A stretch of DNA of 64,000 bases from Deinandra increscens subsp. villosa (GCA_039602395.1 JBCNJP010000010.1:32575828-32639827), one strand, 5' to 3'; positions 1 to 10,124 are shown, counted from the first letter of the stretch. The notes: generated by a model not told the origin, from the letters alone. A program made the numbers and translations.

Positions 1-618
1 TTTGAAGCCATCATTTTTAATGGTGTATATGTTGAACCCATTACCCACCCATGGTTTTCTTGGCCCCAGTCTCGCTCTTAAAGTAGGGGAGACTATGGTC
101 TTCTATCTTTGGTTGGTCCTTGGTTAGTCATAGTGTGTTTCTCAGATCTATTGCTCACCTTCTATTGATAGCTCTGAGTTTTTGTTAGGTCGAGCTCAAC
201 TGACTGTTGTTGGTGTGTAGAATAGGTTGTTCCCCGTAGGCAAACATTACTCACTAAAGGTATTAAAGATGTGGTAGTTTAGCTACGGTACACCCTATAT
301 ATAAGCATCGGGAAAGCTTTTAGGGAGCATTAGGTCGGACCGAGAAATGTGTGTGTATGTCTCCGGTGGTTAGCTATATCGCAGATCTATGTTTCTTTAT
401 CGCCATTCCTAACCTAACCTTTGCAGTTGGGAAAAGATTGGTACCAACTTAACTGATTCAGTAATCGAGAATATATTCCTATCTTCGGTGAAATCTTTTG
501 TGTCGTTTCTACGTTGGTCTCAAATGTCCAAAATGTGTTGGTTGCTGATAAAACCCTTTTTAACTACTTTTTCTCAAAATTGCTAGCTCTGTTCTAATTT
601 CAGGATGAAATTACCTAT
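1..618 (+). other. Non-coding flank, probably 3' region of a Ty3/gypsy element
   Basis: No open reading frame of note was seen. The stretch ends in a polypurine tract and LTR start (next entry), so it most likely represents the untranslated 3' end of a plus-strand LTR element whose coding part lies left of the window. The 13-mer AGTAGGGGAGACT occurs both at 82-94 and at 619-631, so a second PPT-like site lies about 540 bp upstream of the one next to the LTR. The lineage cannot be assigned. Confidence 0.35.
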
Positions 619-770
619 AGTAGGGGAGACTGTAACATTTACATTTTACCCGGTTGTAAAAACCGACCAATTTTGAAAATTCACGTTTTCCCGATTTACG
701 GATTAATAAGTGTCGGGAGAGTTTTTGGGTATTTATATCTCAAATAATGGTCGGGAATGAATTGATAGAG
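619..770 (+). repeat. Polypurine tract and truncated 3' LTR start
   Basis: The purine run AGTAGGGGAGAC (619-630) is followed directly by TGTAACATTTACA from 631. This is the usual junction of a plant LTR retrotransposon PPT with the TG of its 3' LTR. A TATA-like GTATTTATATC lies about 100 bp in. The LTR is lost at about 770, where Tat fragment A begins. Only about 140 bp of LTR remains and no partner LTR is in the window. Confidence 0.5.
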
Positions 771-811
771 GATCCTTAGGATTCCAAGAGGATTCCGATG
801 GGATTCTTACA

Positions 812-1755
812 TAAAATAAGCTTTGAGGTGTATGGCATTCCAGGCTCTTGGTAGGGGTTCTCCTTCCATGTTTCTTAAGCGGTATGCCCTTTTCCTTCTT
901 CAGAGTCTATCAAATATGGGCCTTCCCACTTGGGTGCCAACTTTCCATTGGCCGGATTGGTTGTATTCTGAAACGCCTTTCTCAAGACTAAGTCCCCTAC
1001 TTGAAATCTTCTCAACCTGGTGTTCCTGTTATAAAGCTTTGCCACCCTCTGTTGATAGGATGCCATCCGGATTCTGGCCATATCTCTGAGCTCCTCAATT
1101 GTTTCAAGGTCCTGAAGCAAGTTCTGGCTGTTGGTTTCAGGATCTTGGCGGCTGATCCTATCCGTAGTAACACCATTTCTGTGGGGATCACGGCCTCGGC
1201 TCCAAACACTAATGAAAATGGAGTTTGACTGGTTGCATTCTTGGGTGTTGTCCTATCTGCCCAAAGGACAAAAGGCAGCTCCTCAGCCCATTTGCCTTTT
1301 TTGGTGCCCAACTTCTTCTTAAGGTTGTTGATGATGATCCTATTGCTGGATTCTACCTGCCCATTAGCCTGAGGATGGACAGGTGTTGAAGTAATCATTT
1401 TTATGCCCCAGCTTGCACAAAAATTTGTTGTTCTTTTGCCAATAAACTGGGAGCCATTGTCACATATGATCTCTGCTGGAATCCCAAATCTGGTAATGAT
1501 GTTTCTCTTGATGAAGGATATCACCTCTTTCTCTCTCACTTGGACATATGCTTCTGCTTCGATCCACTTGGAGAAATAGTTTGTCATTGCCAGCATGAAT
1601 ACTTTTCTTCCAGGAGCCTTGGGCAGCTTGCCTACAATATCCATCCCCCACTTCATGAACGGCCATGGGGATACTCTAGGATGCAGATGCTCGGCTGGTT
1701 GATGCAGAATGCTGCCGTGCCTTTGGCAGGCATCGCATTTTTGTGAGAAGCTCAT
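812..1755 (-). pseudogene. Integrase, Tat element A (frameshifted)
   Basis: The Cys half of the zinc finger (KCDACQRH) is followed by the rve core: first Asp in WGMDIVGKLPKA, second in ICDNGSQF, and Glu in NGQVESSNR, in the spacing of the DD35E family. The C-terminal part LVFGAEAVIPTEMV then shifts frame near 1130 and continues at 1120-875 (VGDLVLRKAFQNT, WEGPYLID). Fragment B has the same gene with this part in frame. Confidence 0.8.
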
Positions 1756-1761
1756 GGCATC

Positions 1762-2560
1762 CTACTTCATTGAAGGCCAATAGTAGTCGAATCTGAGAAT
1801 CTTGGAGAAGAGTGTTCTGCCCCCAGTGTGATTTCCACAATCTCCACCATGGATGTCTTCAAGCACTTCAAGAGCTTCTGGTTTCTCTAAGCACCTTAAG
1901 TAGACACCTGCAAGAGATTTTATATATAATATGTTATCTAAGATAAAGTAAGGTATTACCTTGGCACGAAAAGCCCTAGGATTTTCACCCTTAGGAATCT
2001 CCCCGTCTTTGAGATATTTAATAATCGGATAAGTCCAGGATTCTTGGGTATCTTTGGGATTCCAAACATCTGCTTCTTCACTTTCGTCGATAGCGTGAGC
2101 TTCCTGCTGAGCTATTGCTGGTGTCAGGATATGCGTTATGGGAATCCTGATATTCTCAGGGATCCTGAGCGATGAAGCCAAGTTTGCCAAAGCATCAGCT
2201 TCTGAATTGCCTTCTCTTGGAACCTGCGAAATGTTAAACCTTTCGAAAAGCAAAGACAATTTTTTAACAATGTCAAGATACTTGATTAGGTTCTCCCCTC
2301 TCACTGCATAAGAGCCATTAAAGTGGTTAGCCAAAAGAAGAGAATCAACAAATACTTGAATACACCGGATGCCCATATCTCTAGCTAATTGCAACCCAGC
2401 AATCAAAGCTTAATATTCAGCCTCATTGTTGGTAGCCTGGAACTCACAAGATATGGATAATGGTATTATGTCCCCCTGTGGCGATTTTAGCAGGATGCCG
2501 AATCTTGTTCCTCTAACATTTGAGGATCCGTCAGTGTAAAGGATCCAGTCTTCTTCGAGC
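1762..2560 (-). pseudogene. Second RNase H and integrase zinc finger, Tat element A
   Basis: The block NNEAEY, stop, ALIAGLQLARDMG is the second RNase H of Tat elements. It continues with VFVDSLLLANHFNG and REGNSEADALANLAS, a typical end with conserved Asp and Asn residues. After a linker comes IHGGDCGNHTGGRTL, the His half of the integrase HHCC finger, and YYWPSMK. A stop in the N-terminal part (AEY*) and a TAG after WPSMK separate it from its neighbours. Copy B carries the same TAG. Confidence 0.75.
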
Positions 2561-2568
2561 TTCTCAAG

Positions 2569-3159
2569 CTACTGGACTTCCTTCTCAACTTTTGGGTCCA
2601 CGTCACTGCTGAAATCAGCCACAAAGTCAGCCAAGGCTTGGGATTTGATTGCTTTCCTTGGCTCATATTTGATGTCGTAGGCACTCAACTTGACCGCCCA
2701 CTTAGCCATCCTACCTGACATTTCCGGCTTCCTGAGAACTGCCTTAATAGGATAGTTAGATTTCACAATTATAACATGAGTTTAAAAATAATGTCTAAGT
2801 TTAGTGGAGGCCATTATAGGAGCTAGAATTAATTTTTCAAGGTGAGAATACCTGGACTCTGCGTCTAGCAGAGTTTTACTTACGTAATATACCGGATGCT
2901 GTTGACCTTGATGGTCTTTTACCAGGACTGCACTGACTGAGCTTCCAGAGACAGCTAGATATAGATATAGTGGCTCCCCATCTTCTGGTTTCATTAATAA
3001 TGGGGCTGCTGACAGGTATTCTTTCAAGCATCTCAGGGTTTCCTCGTGTTTCTCAGTCCACTTGAACTTCTTATTTTTCCTCAGGATATCATAGAAATCC
3101 TTACTTTTTTCTGAGGCTCTTGAAATGAACCTGTTGAGCGCTGCGATTCTTCCTGTCAA
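2569..3159 (-). pseudogene. RNase H domain and connection, Tat element A
   Basis: It continues from RT after a stop near 3160. It has the RT-RNase H connection (TEKHEETLRCLKEYL), then LYLAVSGSSVSAVLV and PVYYVSKTLLDAESRY, typical of the first Tat RNase H. In that lineage the first catalytic Asp position is commonly replaced (LAVS), and that is the case here. A frame break near 2770 moves the end (YPIKAVLRKPEMSGRMAKW, then QALADFVADF) into another frame. Confidence 0.75.
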
Positions 3160-3171
3160 CCTTTGTACCTC

Positions 3172-3515
3172 TTATACATTCGATGGGGACTTCAAATTTA
3201 GGATCGCTTTGATCTGCTCTGGACTTGCTTCGATTCCTCTTTCAGTGACCATGTAGCCTAAGAATTTTCTAGCTCGTACCCCAAAGTGGCATTTGGAGGG
3301 GTTGAGTTTCATGTTATACTGGTCAAAGATGTCGAAGGCGATTTGGAGGTCCCTGACATGATCTTCTGCTTTCTTGGATTTCACCACCATGTCATTAATG
3401 TAGACTTCCATCATGTCCCCCAGTTGCTCTTTAAACATCATATTGACGAGCCTCTGGTAGGTAGCACCTGCATTTCTTAAACCACAAGGCATAGCAGTAT
3501 AACAATAGATACCTG
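3172..3515 (-). pseudogene. Reverse transcriptase fragment, Tat element A
   Basis: This is the second half of a Ty3/gypsy RT. The thumb-proximal motif MPCGLRNAGATYQRLV and the downstream FLGYMVTERGIEASPEQI block fit the family. The catalytic YxDD box reads YIND (in VYINDMVVKSK), so one of the two metal-binding aspartates is asparagine. The reading frame is cut at about 3515 just upstream of GIYCYTAMPCGL, where unrelated sequence starts. It cannot be active. Confidence 0.8.
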
Positions 3516-3773
3516 TTGTTAGGGGTCGATTTTAGGGTACTCGGCGAGAAGCTCAAGAGGATCAGGAATCTCGCTACAGCTTAGGAATCCCGTTCAGTCA
3601 TGAATCTCGCTACAGCTTAGAAATATGCAAAACACTCAACACTTGGTGAGGGGTGGGTGTTAGCTTAGCTAACACCACTCAGATGCTTAAGTCAGTATCA
3701 TGTGTTAAAATTAATAAGGATGGTATTGAAATCAGATTAGTATACATACCTTGTAGTATTCTGTCAGTGAGGA
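3516..3773. other. Unassigned sequence between Tat fragments A and B
   Basis: About 255 bp with no coding potential lie between the cut RT of fragment A and the 3' end of fragment B pol. It starts TGTTGTTAGGGG and holds two copies of AATCTCGCTACAGCTTAG (near 3563 and 3603). It could be the 3' untranslated region of B or a solo LTR remnant (it runs from TGTTAGG to TTCTGTCA). Nothing decides between these. Confidence 0.3.
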
Positions 3774-3807
3774 TCCTTGGGATTCCAAGAGGATTCCAAT
3801 GGGATTC

Positions 3808-4758
3808 TTACATAAAATAATCTTTGAGGTGTATGGCATTCCAGGCTCTTGGTAGGGGTTCTCCTTCCATGTTTACTAAGCGGTATGCCCCTTTTCCTTC
3901 TCCAGAGTCTATCAAATATGGGCCTTCCCACTTGGGTGCCAACTTTCCATCGGCCGGATTGGTTGTATTCTGAAACGCCTTTCTCAACACTAAGTCCCCT
4001 ACTAGAAATCTTCTTAACCTAGTGTTCCTGTTATAAGGCTTTGCCACCCTCTGTTGATAGGATGCCATCCGGATTCTGGCCATATCTCTGAGCTCCTCAA
4101 TTGTTTCAAGGTCCTGAAGCAAGGTCTGGCTGTTGGTTTCAGGATCTTGGCGGCTGATCCTAGCCATAGGTAACACAATTTCTGTGGGGATCACGGCCTC
4201 GGCTCCAAACACTAATGAAAATGGAGTTTGACTGGTTGCATTCTTGGGTGTTGTCCTATCTGCCCAAAGGACAATAGGGAGCTCCTCAGCCCATTTTCCT
4301 TTTTTGGAGCCCAACTTCTTCTTAAGGTTGTTGATGATGATCCCATTGCTGGATTCTGCCTGCCCAGTAGCCTGAGGATGGACAGGTGTTGAAGTAATCA
4401 TTTTTATGCCCCAGCTTGCACAAAAATTTGTTGTTCTTTTGCCGATAAACTGGGAGCCATTGTCACATATGATCTCTGCCGGAAGCCCAAATCTGGTAAT
4501 GATGTTTCTCTTGATGAAGGATATCACCTCTTTCTCTCTCACTTGGACATATGCTTCTGCTTCGATCCACTTGGAGAAATAGTTTGTCATTGCCAGCATG
4601 AATACTTTTCTTCCAGGAGCCTTGGGCAGCTTGCCTACAATATCCATCCCCCACTTCATGAACGGCCATGGGGATACTCTAGGATGCAGATGCTCGGCTG
4701 GTTGATGCAGAATGTTGTCGTGCCTTTGGCAGGCATCGCATTTTTGTGAGAAGCTCAT
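3808..4758 (-). CDS. Integrase, Tat element B (open frame to natural end)
   Basis: This 316-codon frame holds the integrase catalytic core and C-terminus. KCDACQRH is the Cys pair of the finger. The acidic residues lie in MDIVGKLPKA, ICDNGSQF and GQAESSNG. The C-terminal domain has LVFGAEAVIPTEIVLP, VGDLVLRKAF and WEGPYLID, and the frame ends LKDYFM-stop. The Met chosen lies inside the polyprotein just after an in-frame TAG, so this is a piece of a broken pol and not a stand-alone gene. It would insert element cDNA into the genome if made with its N-terminal finger. Confidence 0.7.
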   Translation of the reverse strand: MSFSQKCDACQRHDNILHQPAEHLHPRVSPWPFMKWGMDIVGKLPKAPGRKVFMLAMTNYFSKWIEAEAYVQVREKEVISFIKRNIITRFGLPAEIICDNGSQFIGKRTTNFCASWGIKMITSTPVHPQATGQAESSNGIIINNLKKKLGSKKGKWAEELPIVLWADRTTPKNATSQTPFSLVFGAEAVIPTEIVLPMARISRQDPETNSQTLLQDLETIEELRDMARIRMASYQQRVAKPYNRNTRLRRFLVGDLVLRKAFQNTTNPADGKLAPKWEGPYLIDSGEGKGAYRLVNMEGEPLPRAWNAIHLKDYFM

Positions 4759-4764
4759 GGCATC

Positions 4765-5152
4765 CTACTTCATTGAAGGCCAATAGTAGCCGAATCTGAG
4801 AATCTTGGAGAAGAGTGTTCTGCCCCCAGTGTGATTTCCACAATCTCCACCATGGATGTCTTCAAGCACTTCAAAAGCTTCTGGTTTCTCTAAGCACCTT
4901 AAGTAGACACCTGCAAGAGATTTTCTATATAATATGTTATCTAAGCACCTTGGCACGAAAAGCCCTAGGATTTTCACCCTTAGGAATCTCCCCGTCTTTG
5001 AGATATATAATAATCGGATAAGTCCAGGATTCTTGGGTATCTTTGGGATTCCAAACATCTGCTTCTTCACTTTCGTCGATAGCGTGAGCTTCCTGCTGAG
5101 CTATTGCTGGCGTCAGGATATGCGTTATGGGATTCCTGATATTCTCAGGGAT
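4765..5152 (-). pseudogene. Second RNase H end and zinc finger, Tat element B
   Basis: It is the equivalent of 1762-2150 in fragment A: the ITHILTPAIAQQEAHAIDESEEADVW linker and the IHGGDCGNHTGGRTL finger half are present in two different frames because of the small deletion near 4945. The right end at 5152 is the insertion point of the Athila LTR. The WPSMK-TAG stop is shared with fragment A. Confidence 0.65.
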
Positions 5153-6953
5153 TGATGTGCAAAAATCCATCTATAAAAATAAACTAATTTATCCTAGACC
5201 TAGACACACTAAATTAAAACCCAATTAACCTAAAACTAGACCGACTCGACAGGCAAGTAAACCTATCGGATGTAGAATAGCTATCGGCAGACCGGGGTCG
5301 AACCCTAGAGACACTAAAAAGACAAAAATAACTAAGAAAAATAAATTACTGATAAATTGATGAAAATTGGTTTTTGATTTGAAGAAGCGATTAACTAATT
5401 AAATTAAGTAAAATTAACTAAACTAAAATTAACTAAATTATTGAGACTTACTAAAACGGGAAAATGCTAAAAATGGAAATTACTAAAAATGGAAAGCAAA
5501 CTACAAACTCAAACCCTAGAGACGGAAACCAGATATGACAAGCAATACCACCTAGACCTAGAATCCTAGTTAATACTAACGACTTCCCTTGACTATGAAA
5601 AATATGACTAATCAGATTCTAAAGATACAACCTATAGAAAACCTATGAGCCGCCGAAATCCTCTCCGGACGTAACTGACAAGAATCCTAAAGGTTGGAAA
5701 ACGCTCACTGATTTGTTAGTTCACCTTTTGAGTACATCCTAACCGATAATTCTACCGCTCAATTAATTGGTTCACCTTTTGAGTATTTCCTAATTCAATT
5801 ACCCTAACCACCCTCGAAGCTAATCCAAGGCACCTTAAGGCAAAAGGAGCTACCTTTAACTACTATGAAAATCACAACTTAGCAAATTGTCTAACTAATC
5901 TAGGGGACTTCCTTTTGAGATAATCCCGATCTAGACCATTAACCAACCCAACTAGTCGACAAGGTTATCCCCTTTTAAGTTCTAACCAAGGCAGAATAAA
6001 TGAATCAAAGTGTTAATTATTAACCAATGTTCTAGTTCGGGACGTCTCCTAAACTATTCCTTAGATGAAAACCCTAAAGCTAACACCTTTAGATGCATTA
6101 CCCGACCCGAAAGACATTCGTAGGCAACACAAACACCAATTAATAACCAAAACCCTAATTGCAATACGCATAAGCAACAATTTTAGAAAATTAATGGAAT
6201 TTCAATAGAATATCAATTCATCACACAATTGTCATAATCAAGAAAAAGTCGAAAACATTAACTATTCATCAATTGGTCTAGATGGTACAAGATATTTAGC
6301 CAATAACCATTAACATGTCTGAGTTCATCATAAAAGCAGTAATAACAATCAAGAACATGATCTGGTTTAATGAAAACGAAAGTTAAATCGAAAGATTAAG
6401 AACCCGGGGAAGCGATTGGGAGTCGAATGCTTCAATCCTTAGGCTCCGATGGCTCCAATCTCGATCTTCTGCTCCAGAATCGTCTCCAGTGGCTCTGAGA
6501 GTCGGCAAGGTGAATGTAATTCGACCGGAAACCCCACATTGTATTTATAAATGAGAAATTAGGGTTTTCCGGAATATTAGCCTCCAAGCGTATCGCTTGG
6601 AGGCCTCCTGATCAGTAGGCGATACGCCTGGACCCACAAGTCGACAAAATAGTCGGGTCAACGATTAAATCACCGCCTTTGACTTCAGAGCAGCAAGCGT
6701 ATCGCTTGCATCTTCATGGCCACTAGGCGATACGCCTAGTGCTTCAAATTCAACATTTTTCTTCTTTTTGATCTTCAATCTTCTCCAATGCTCGTTTTTC
6801 TCGGGAATTGTACCAAACCTGCAACTTTACTACGAAACACACATTAAGACACTAATAATAAAAAACAACTAAAAACCTATGGAACTTGACTCAAAAGACT
6901 CACAAAATGACCCGAAAATGTAAAGGAAAACCGATGTGTTTTGCAACACATCA
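5153..6953 (-). repeat. Athila 3' LTR (complete, about 1.8 kb)
   Basis: It begins TGATGTGCAAAA and ends TTTTGCAACACATCA, giving the inverted ends TGATGTG/CACATCA. It matches 16742-18237 over its first 1500 bp. On the minus strand a TATA box (TATAAATA, 6549-6542) lies downstream of palindromes at 6582-6602, 6617-6629, 6693-6709 and 6721-6741. U3 therefore lies at the right and U5 at the left. Confidence 0.9.
6582..6741 (-). promoter_or_regulatory. Palindrome cluster upstream of the Athila LTR TATA box
   Basis: Four short inverted repeats share the core GCGTATCGC or its complement GCGATACGC: CCAAGCG-TAT-CGCTTGG (6582-6602 with flanks), AGGCG-ATA-CGCCT (6617-6629), GCAAGCG-TAT-CGCTTGC (6693-6709) and CTAGGCG-ATA-CGCCTAG (6721-6741 with flanks). 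Arms are 5 to 9 bp with a 3-bp centre. They begin about 35 bp upstream of the minus-strand TATA. The flanks differ between sites but stay self-complementary, which suggests selection for symmetry, for instance binding of a dimeric factor. Confidence 0.5.
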
Positions 6954-6971
6954 AACATCCCCCCACTTAAC
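6954..6971 (-). other. Athila polypurine tract
   Basis: On the minus strand GTTAAGTGGGGGGATGTT lies immediately before the TGATGTG start of the 3' LTR. Such a purine run primes plus-strand cDNA synthesis in LTR elements. Confidence 0.8.
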
Positions 6972-8562
6972 ATTTTTTCTCCCCCGAAAAAACTGCAAAT
7001 GGAATCATAACCTGAGTAATTGGTTTCCAACCTTTTCAATCTCATCAAATTCAATTCGATTTTGCCTACTTACATTCCGGTAGCGATTATCGATATTTGG
7101 ATCCGACTAAACCCAACCACCAACCTTTGAGCCCCCAAGGTGTTTATAAATTACCGAATACTTTTCAATCTGCCTATGTGTCCCACTCCAGAGAGATCAA
7201 GTTCAACCTAATCCCGAATCATATTCAGTCCGAATAAAGGGTAATAAAGATATAACTTTTTGATTTTTCCCACCCCCCTTAAATCAGATACAAAAATGTC
7301 CAAAGAATGATGGAATTAGATGGAATGTGAAGTGTTTGGCCATTTATTTTCTAATTTTTTTTCTTTTTTCACTTTTTTTTCTCTCTTTTTTTCATTTTTT
7401 TTCCAGATAATTGGTCAATTTTACCTAATATTACCAACGGACATCATCAGAGGCATTCTTTTCGAGATGCTATCCTTAAAATCATACGTGAGTATTTTGC
7501 CCGCGAGATCCAGGACATCATCAGAGGTACTTACCACGGGATACTATCCTTAGTTCGTACATCAGTATTTTGCCCCTTCACTCTAAATATATATTAACCA
7601 ATTTATTCCTAATATGCTCATGATGGAAAAATGGGGCGCCGTTATTTCTCGGATTTGCTTTCGCAAAAAGATCATAACGTGCCAGGTATTCTAAGGACAT
7701 AGAAGTATCTAGCCTAAATGGGTCTCTTTCCTCCTAATCCTCAGTTTCAGTATTCCTATCACTTCTAAAATGGGAACCACTAACAGACTGATTATTACAT
7801 ATTTATACAACTAAACACAACAGGATATTTAATCTTTACTAAGTTAGCTGGGCCTACCAATACATCACTAACCGGTAATGCTTTCAACTGTTAATTATAT
7901 TTATCATTTAAGCCCTTAATCAGACAACCAATCCTCGGGTTTTACCTATCATCTTCCATTTTAAACTGCAGATTTAATCAGAAACATTTTTTCAAAGTTT
8001 TTCAAAATATTTTTTTTTCAAGAAGACTCACACTTTAAACAAACACACTAAAACTGACTCAACTAACGAGACACGACATGTAGTCTCCCCATCCCCACAC
8101 TTGAAACTCATATTGTCCCTAATGTGAACTGAGAAACAACGACTCAAACAAATAAAAAAACAGAAAAAAACAAATAAATAAAGACTGAAAAATAAAAGAA
8201 CAGAAAAATGAAACAGACTCCCCTGATTGAATCGACATGAATGAAAAGAGTCCTGTTCCTCGCCCTCCAATTCGAACGTGATATCGAAACTCACTAATTC
8301 CAGAATTGCATCAAAAATCGTCACGGACGAAAGCGGCGACTAACAAACCATACTCTAACAACCACAGCAAACCAAAATCACAGCAGCATATATATATCAA
8401 ACAAACCACCCAACCGGTTAACCCCGTACAAATTCCCAAGTATCAGAATATCATAATATTAGTACAAACCATGATAATAAAAACAAAAATAAAGAAAAAA
8501 GTACAAGGATGCGAAATAACCGATCAAAAGGCTGCTGCTGTCACAATACTGCATCCAACTCC
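6972..8562 (-). other. Athila 3' non-coding region
   Basis: It lies between the env-position ORF and the PPT. No frame with recognisable protein similarity was seen; short frames at 7320-7553 and 8028-8324 are composition artefacts (T-rich or A-rich runs). A near repeat of GACATCATCAGAGG with a following GATACTATCCTTA-like string occurs at about 7440-7480 and 7512-7555. Long non-coding 3' regions are normal in Athila. Confidence 0.5.
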
Positions 8563-9375
8563 CTACTCCTCAGCATCATCATCAGAATCATCAGGCTCGT
8601 CATCACCAGCCTCAGGCTCACGGAAGAAATCAGGCACCTCGAACCCCTGGGCAATGAACAAGCTCCTAATAGCCCTAGCCTGAGCACGTCTACCGATGAG
8701 TGAACAAGCTAGGATCCTATGAACATATCTCAAAAACGGATCCCTAATCGCTGAAGCAACCAACCCAACTGTGTACGGTGTATCAGAAATCATCTCCCAG
8801 AAGGACCTCAACTGACCATCAATCACATACAACTCCTTGGCCTTCTTGGCCGTACCCCTCAGACTCCTCCTAAACTTAGATGTAGCGACCTCCTCCTGTG
8901 TGTAAAAACCTAATGCTACAGCAAACTGAGGCACGCTCATCTCAAACAATCTCCTCCTGAGAGCAAATGAAACACAGACCGGAGAGTCAAACTCCTTAAT
9001 ATCATATTTCCATGTCGAATGGAACTCCACGGTCAGCTCCCGATACTGGGGTCCATCACAAGCCAAAACACGTCTCCATCGCTCATCTAACAGCTGCTCC
9101 AGCCGAGCCCTCGCTCCCATCCTATCCAAAAGATCCCAATCGAATGTCCTATGCTGGAGCAAGTCTAGGCGCACGAATGTCTCACATCTCTCTCCCTCAT
9201 AAGTACCCTGAAACTGCAGCAGAGTGTGGTCCTCAATATGACGCTGCTCGACCGGAGGCAGCTCCTCATCGTAATTCGGTAAAACCTCGGCTGCCAGATA
9301 CGGAATCCTCGATCTGTGATGAATAATCTTGGTCGTCTTCTGCTTCTTCCTCGAACCACTACTAGAAGCATCCAT
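8563..9375 (-). CDS. ATHILA ORF1-type protein in the env position
   Basis: This 270-residue frame lies 3' of pol where Athila elements carry their env-like gene. I take the Met at 9375 (MDASSSGSRKKQKTTK) because it falls 2 nt after a good splice acceptor, not the upstream Met inside the putative intron. The middle part (SVPQFAVALGFYTQEEV, then IRDPFLRYVHRILACSLIGR) resembles the plant ATHILA ORF1 family. The N-terminus is basic, the C-terminus very acidic (DDEPDDSDDDAEE). No signal peptide or transmembrane segment is visible, so an envelope role is not supported; a nucleic-acid-associated role is a guess. The frame has no stop, unlike gag-pol. Confidence 0.7.
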   Translation of the reverse strand: MDASSSGSRKKQKTTKIIHHRSRIPYLAAEVLPNYDEELPPVEQRHIEDHTLLQFQGTYEGERCETFVRLDLLQHRTFDWDLLDRMGARARLEQLLDERWRRVLACDGPQYRELTVEFHSTWKYDIKEFDSPVCVSFALRRRLFEMSVPQFAVALGFYTQEEVATSKFRRSLRGTAKKAKELYVIDGQLRSFWEMISDTPYTVGLVASAIRDPFLRYVHRILACSLIGRRAQARAIRSLFIAQGFEVPDFFREPEAGDDEPDDSDDDAEE

Positions 9376-9377
9376 AC

Positions 9378-9454
9378 CTGCAAAACAGATAACAGTGATA
9401 TCCAAGCAACAAACAATCACAAGCTATTTTTTTTTATTTTTGAATTTTTTTCTC

Positions 9455-9502
<48 letters not shown>

Positions 9503-10124
9503 AATATATATAGAAGAAAAACTAAATCTAAAACAAATTACTGAAAAAAAAATAAACAAAGATTTTAGAAAAATTGGGCATGACCCGTTCATTTATTGAG
9601 CAAACCAATTCTTCTTAAAAACCTGTCAAAATGTAGCATTTGAGCATCAAAACAACTAGAATTTCATCCAAAACAGCTTGTGTAACCATCCCAATATCAA
9701 CCCAACTAGAACTTCACTTCATCATCACAATAACAACCAAACACTTGCTAAGAAATGTAATCACAATTTGACGTGCTAAAACATATAAAAATGAAACAAC
9801 CAACCCAAATCATTCCAACCATTCCCAAACCATATAGAACCATGTGCCCGTTCCTGACCGGGAATTATCAACCCAGAACCATTCAATTTAGTCTTTAGTC
9901 ACCCGTTATACCCGACAATAAAATCAACCCTTATAAAACTAACAGGTAACAATTGCAGAACTAGCTTAGAGCAATGTTCCCATCAACCTAAATCAGTCTC
10001 TTACCTCAGATACATTCGAATCAAAACCCAAATTACACAAAAAAAACGACATGCGAAACAACAAAAAAGAAAAAAGACACGTAAAATTCAAGAAATTAGC
10101 GAAACAGAGGGGTTGAGAGCATAC
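9378..10124 (-). other. Probable intron upstream of the env-position ORF
   Basis: On the minus strand a donor CCAG-GTATGC at 10124 and an acceptor TTTTGCAG at 9378, two bases before the ATG of the ORF, frame a 747-bp AT-rich segment with no coding frame. It contains a (TA)n run. The arrangement fits either a subgenomic spliced message from the LTR or a leader intron of an internal transcript. Confidence 0.5.
9458..9505. repeat. (TA)n microsatellite
   Basis: An uninterrupted TA run followed by TATAATATAAATATATA lies inside the putative intron of the Athila env-position gene. Confidence 0.9.

Larger units (their letters stand above)
771..3515 (-). mobile_element. Tat-lineage Ty3/gypsy fragment A (RT to integrase)
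   Basis: Read on the minus strand the order is RT (3515-3172), RNase H (3159-2569), a second RNase H with zinc finger (2560-1762), then integrase (1755-812). A second RNase H between RNase H and integrase is characteristic of the plant Tat lineage. Both LTRs, gag, protease and the first half of RT are missing. The left edge is where similarity to fragment B ends, and the right edge falls inside RT. Confidence 0.8.
3774..5152 (-). mobile_element. Tat-lineage Ty3/gypsy fragment B (RNase H end to integrase)
   Basis: This is a second copy of 771-2160, nearly identical by eye and in the same orientation. It is cut on the right at 5152 by the Athila LTR. It keeps the last part of the second RNase H region, the zinc finger and an uninterrupted integrase. 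Compared with A it has lost about 17 bp near 4945 (A: 1945-1961), which breaks the frame upstream of the zinc finger. Confidence 0.75.

Noticed and set aside
3516..3773. Solo LTR between Tat fragments A and B
   Set aside because: It starts with TG and ends in CA, but no flanking duplication, PPT, PBS or partner was found, so it is left as unassigned.
8306..8703. Plus-strand frames opposite the end of the Athila env-position ORF
   Set aside because: Shadow of the minus-strand ORF; Ser-rich text comes from its acidic tail.
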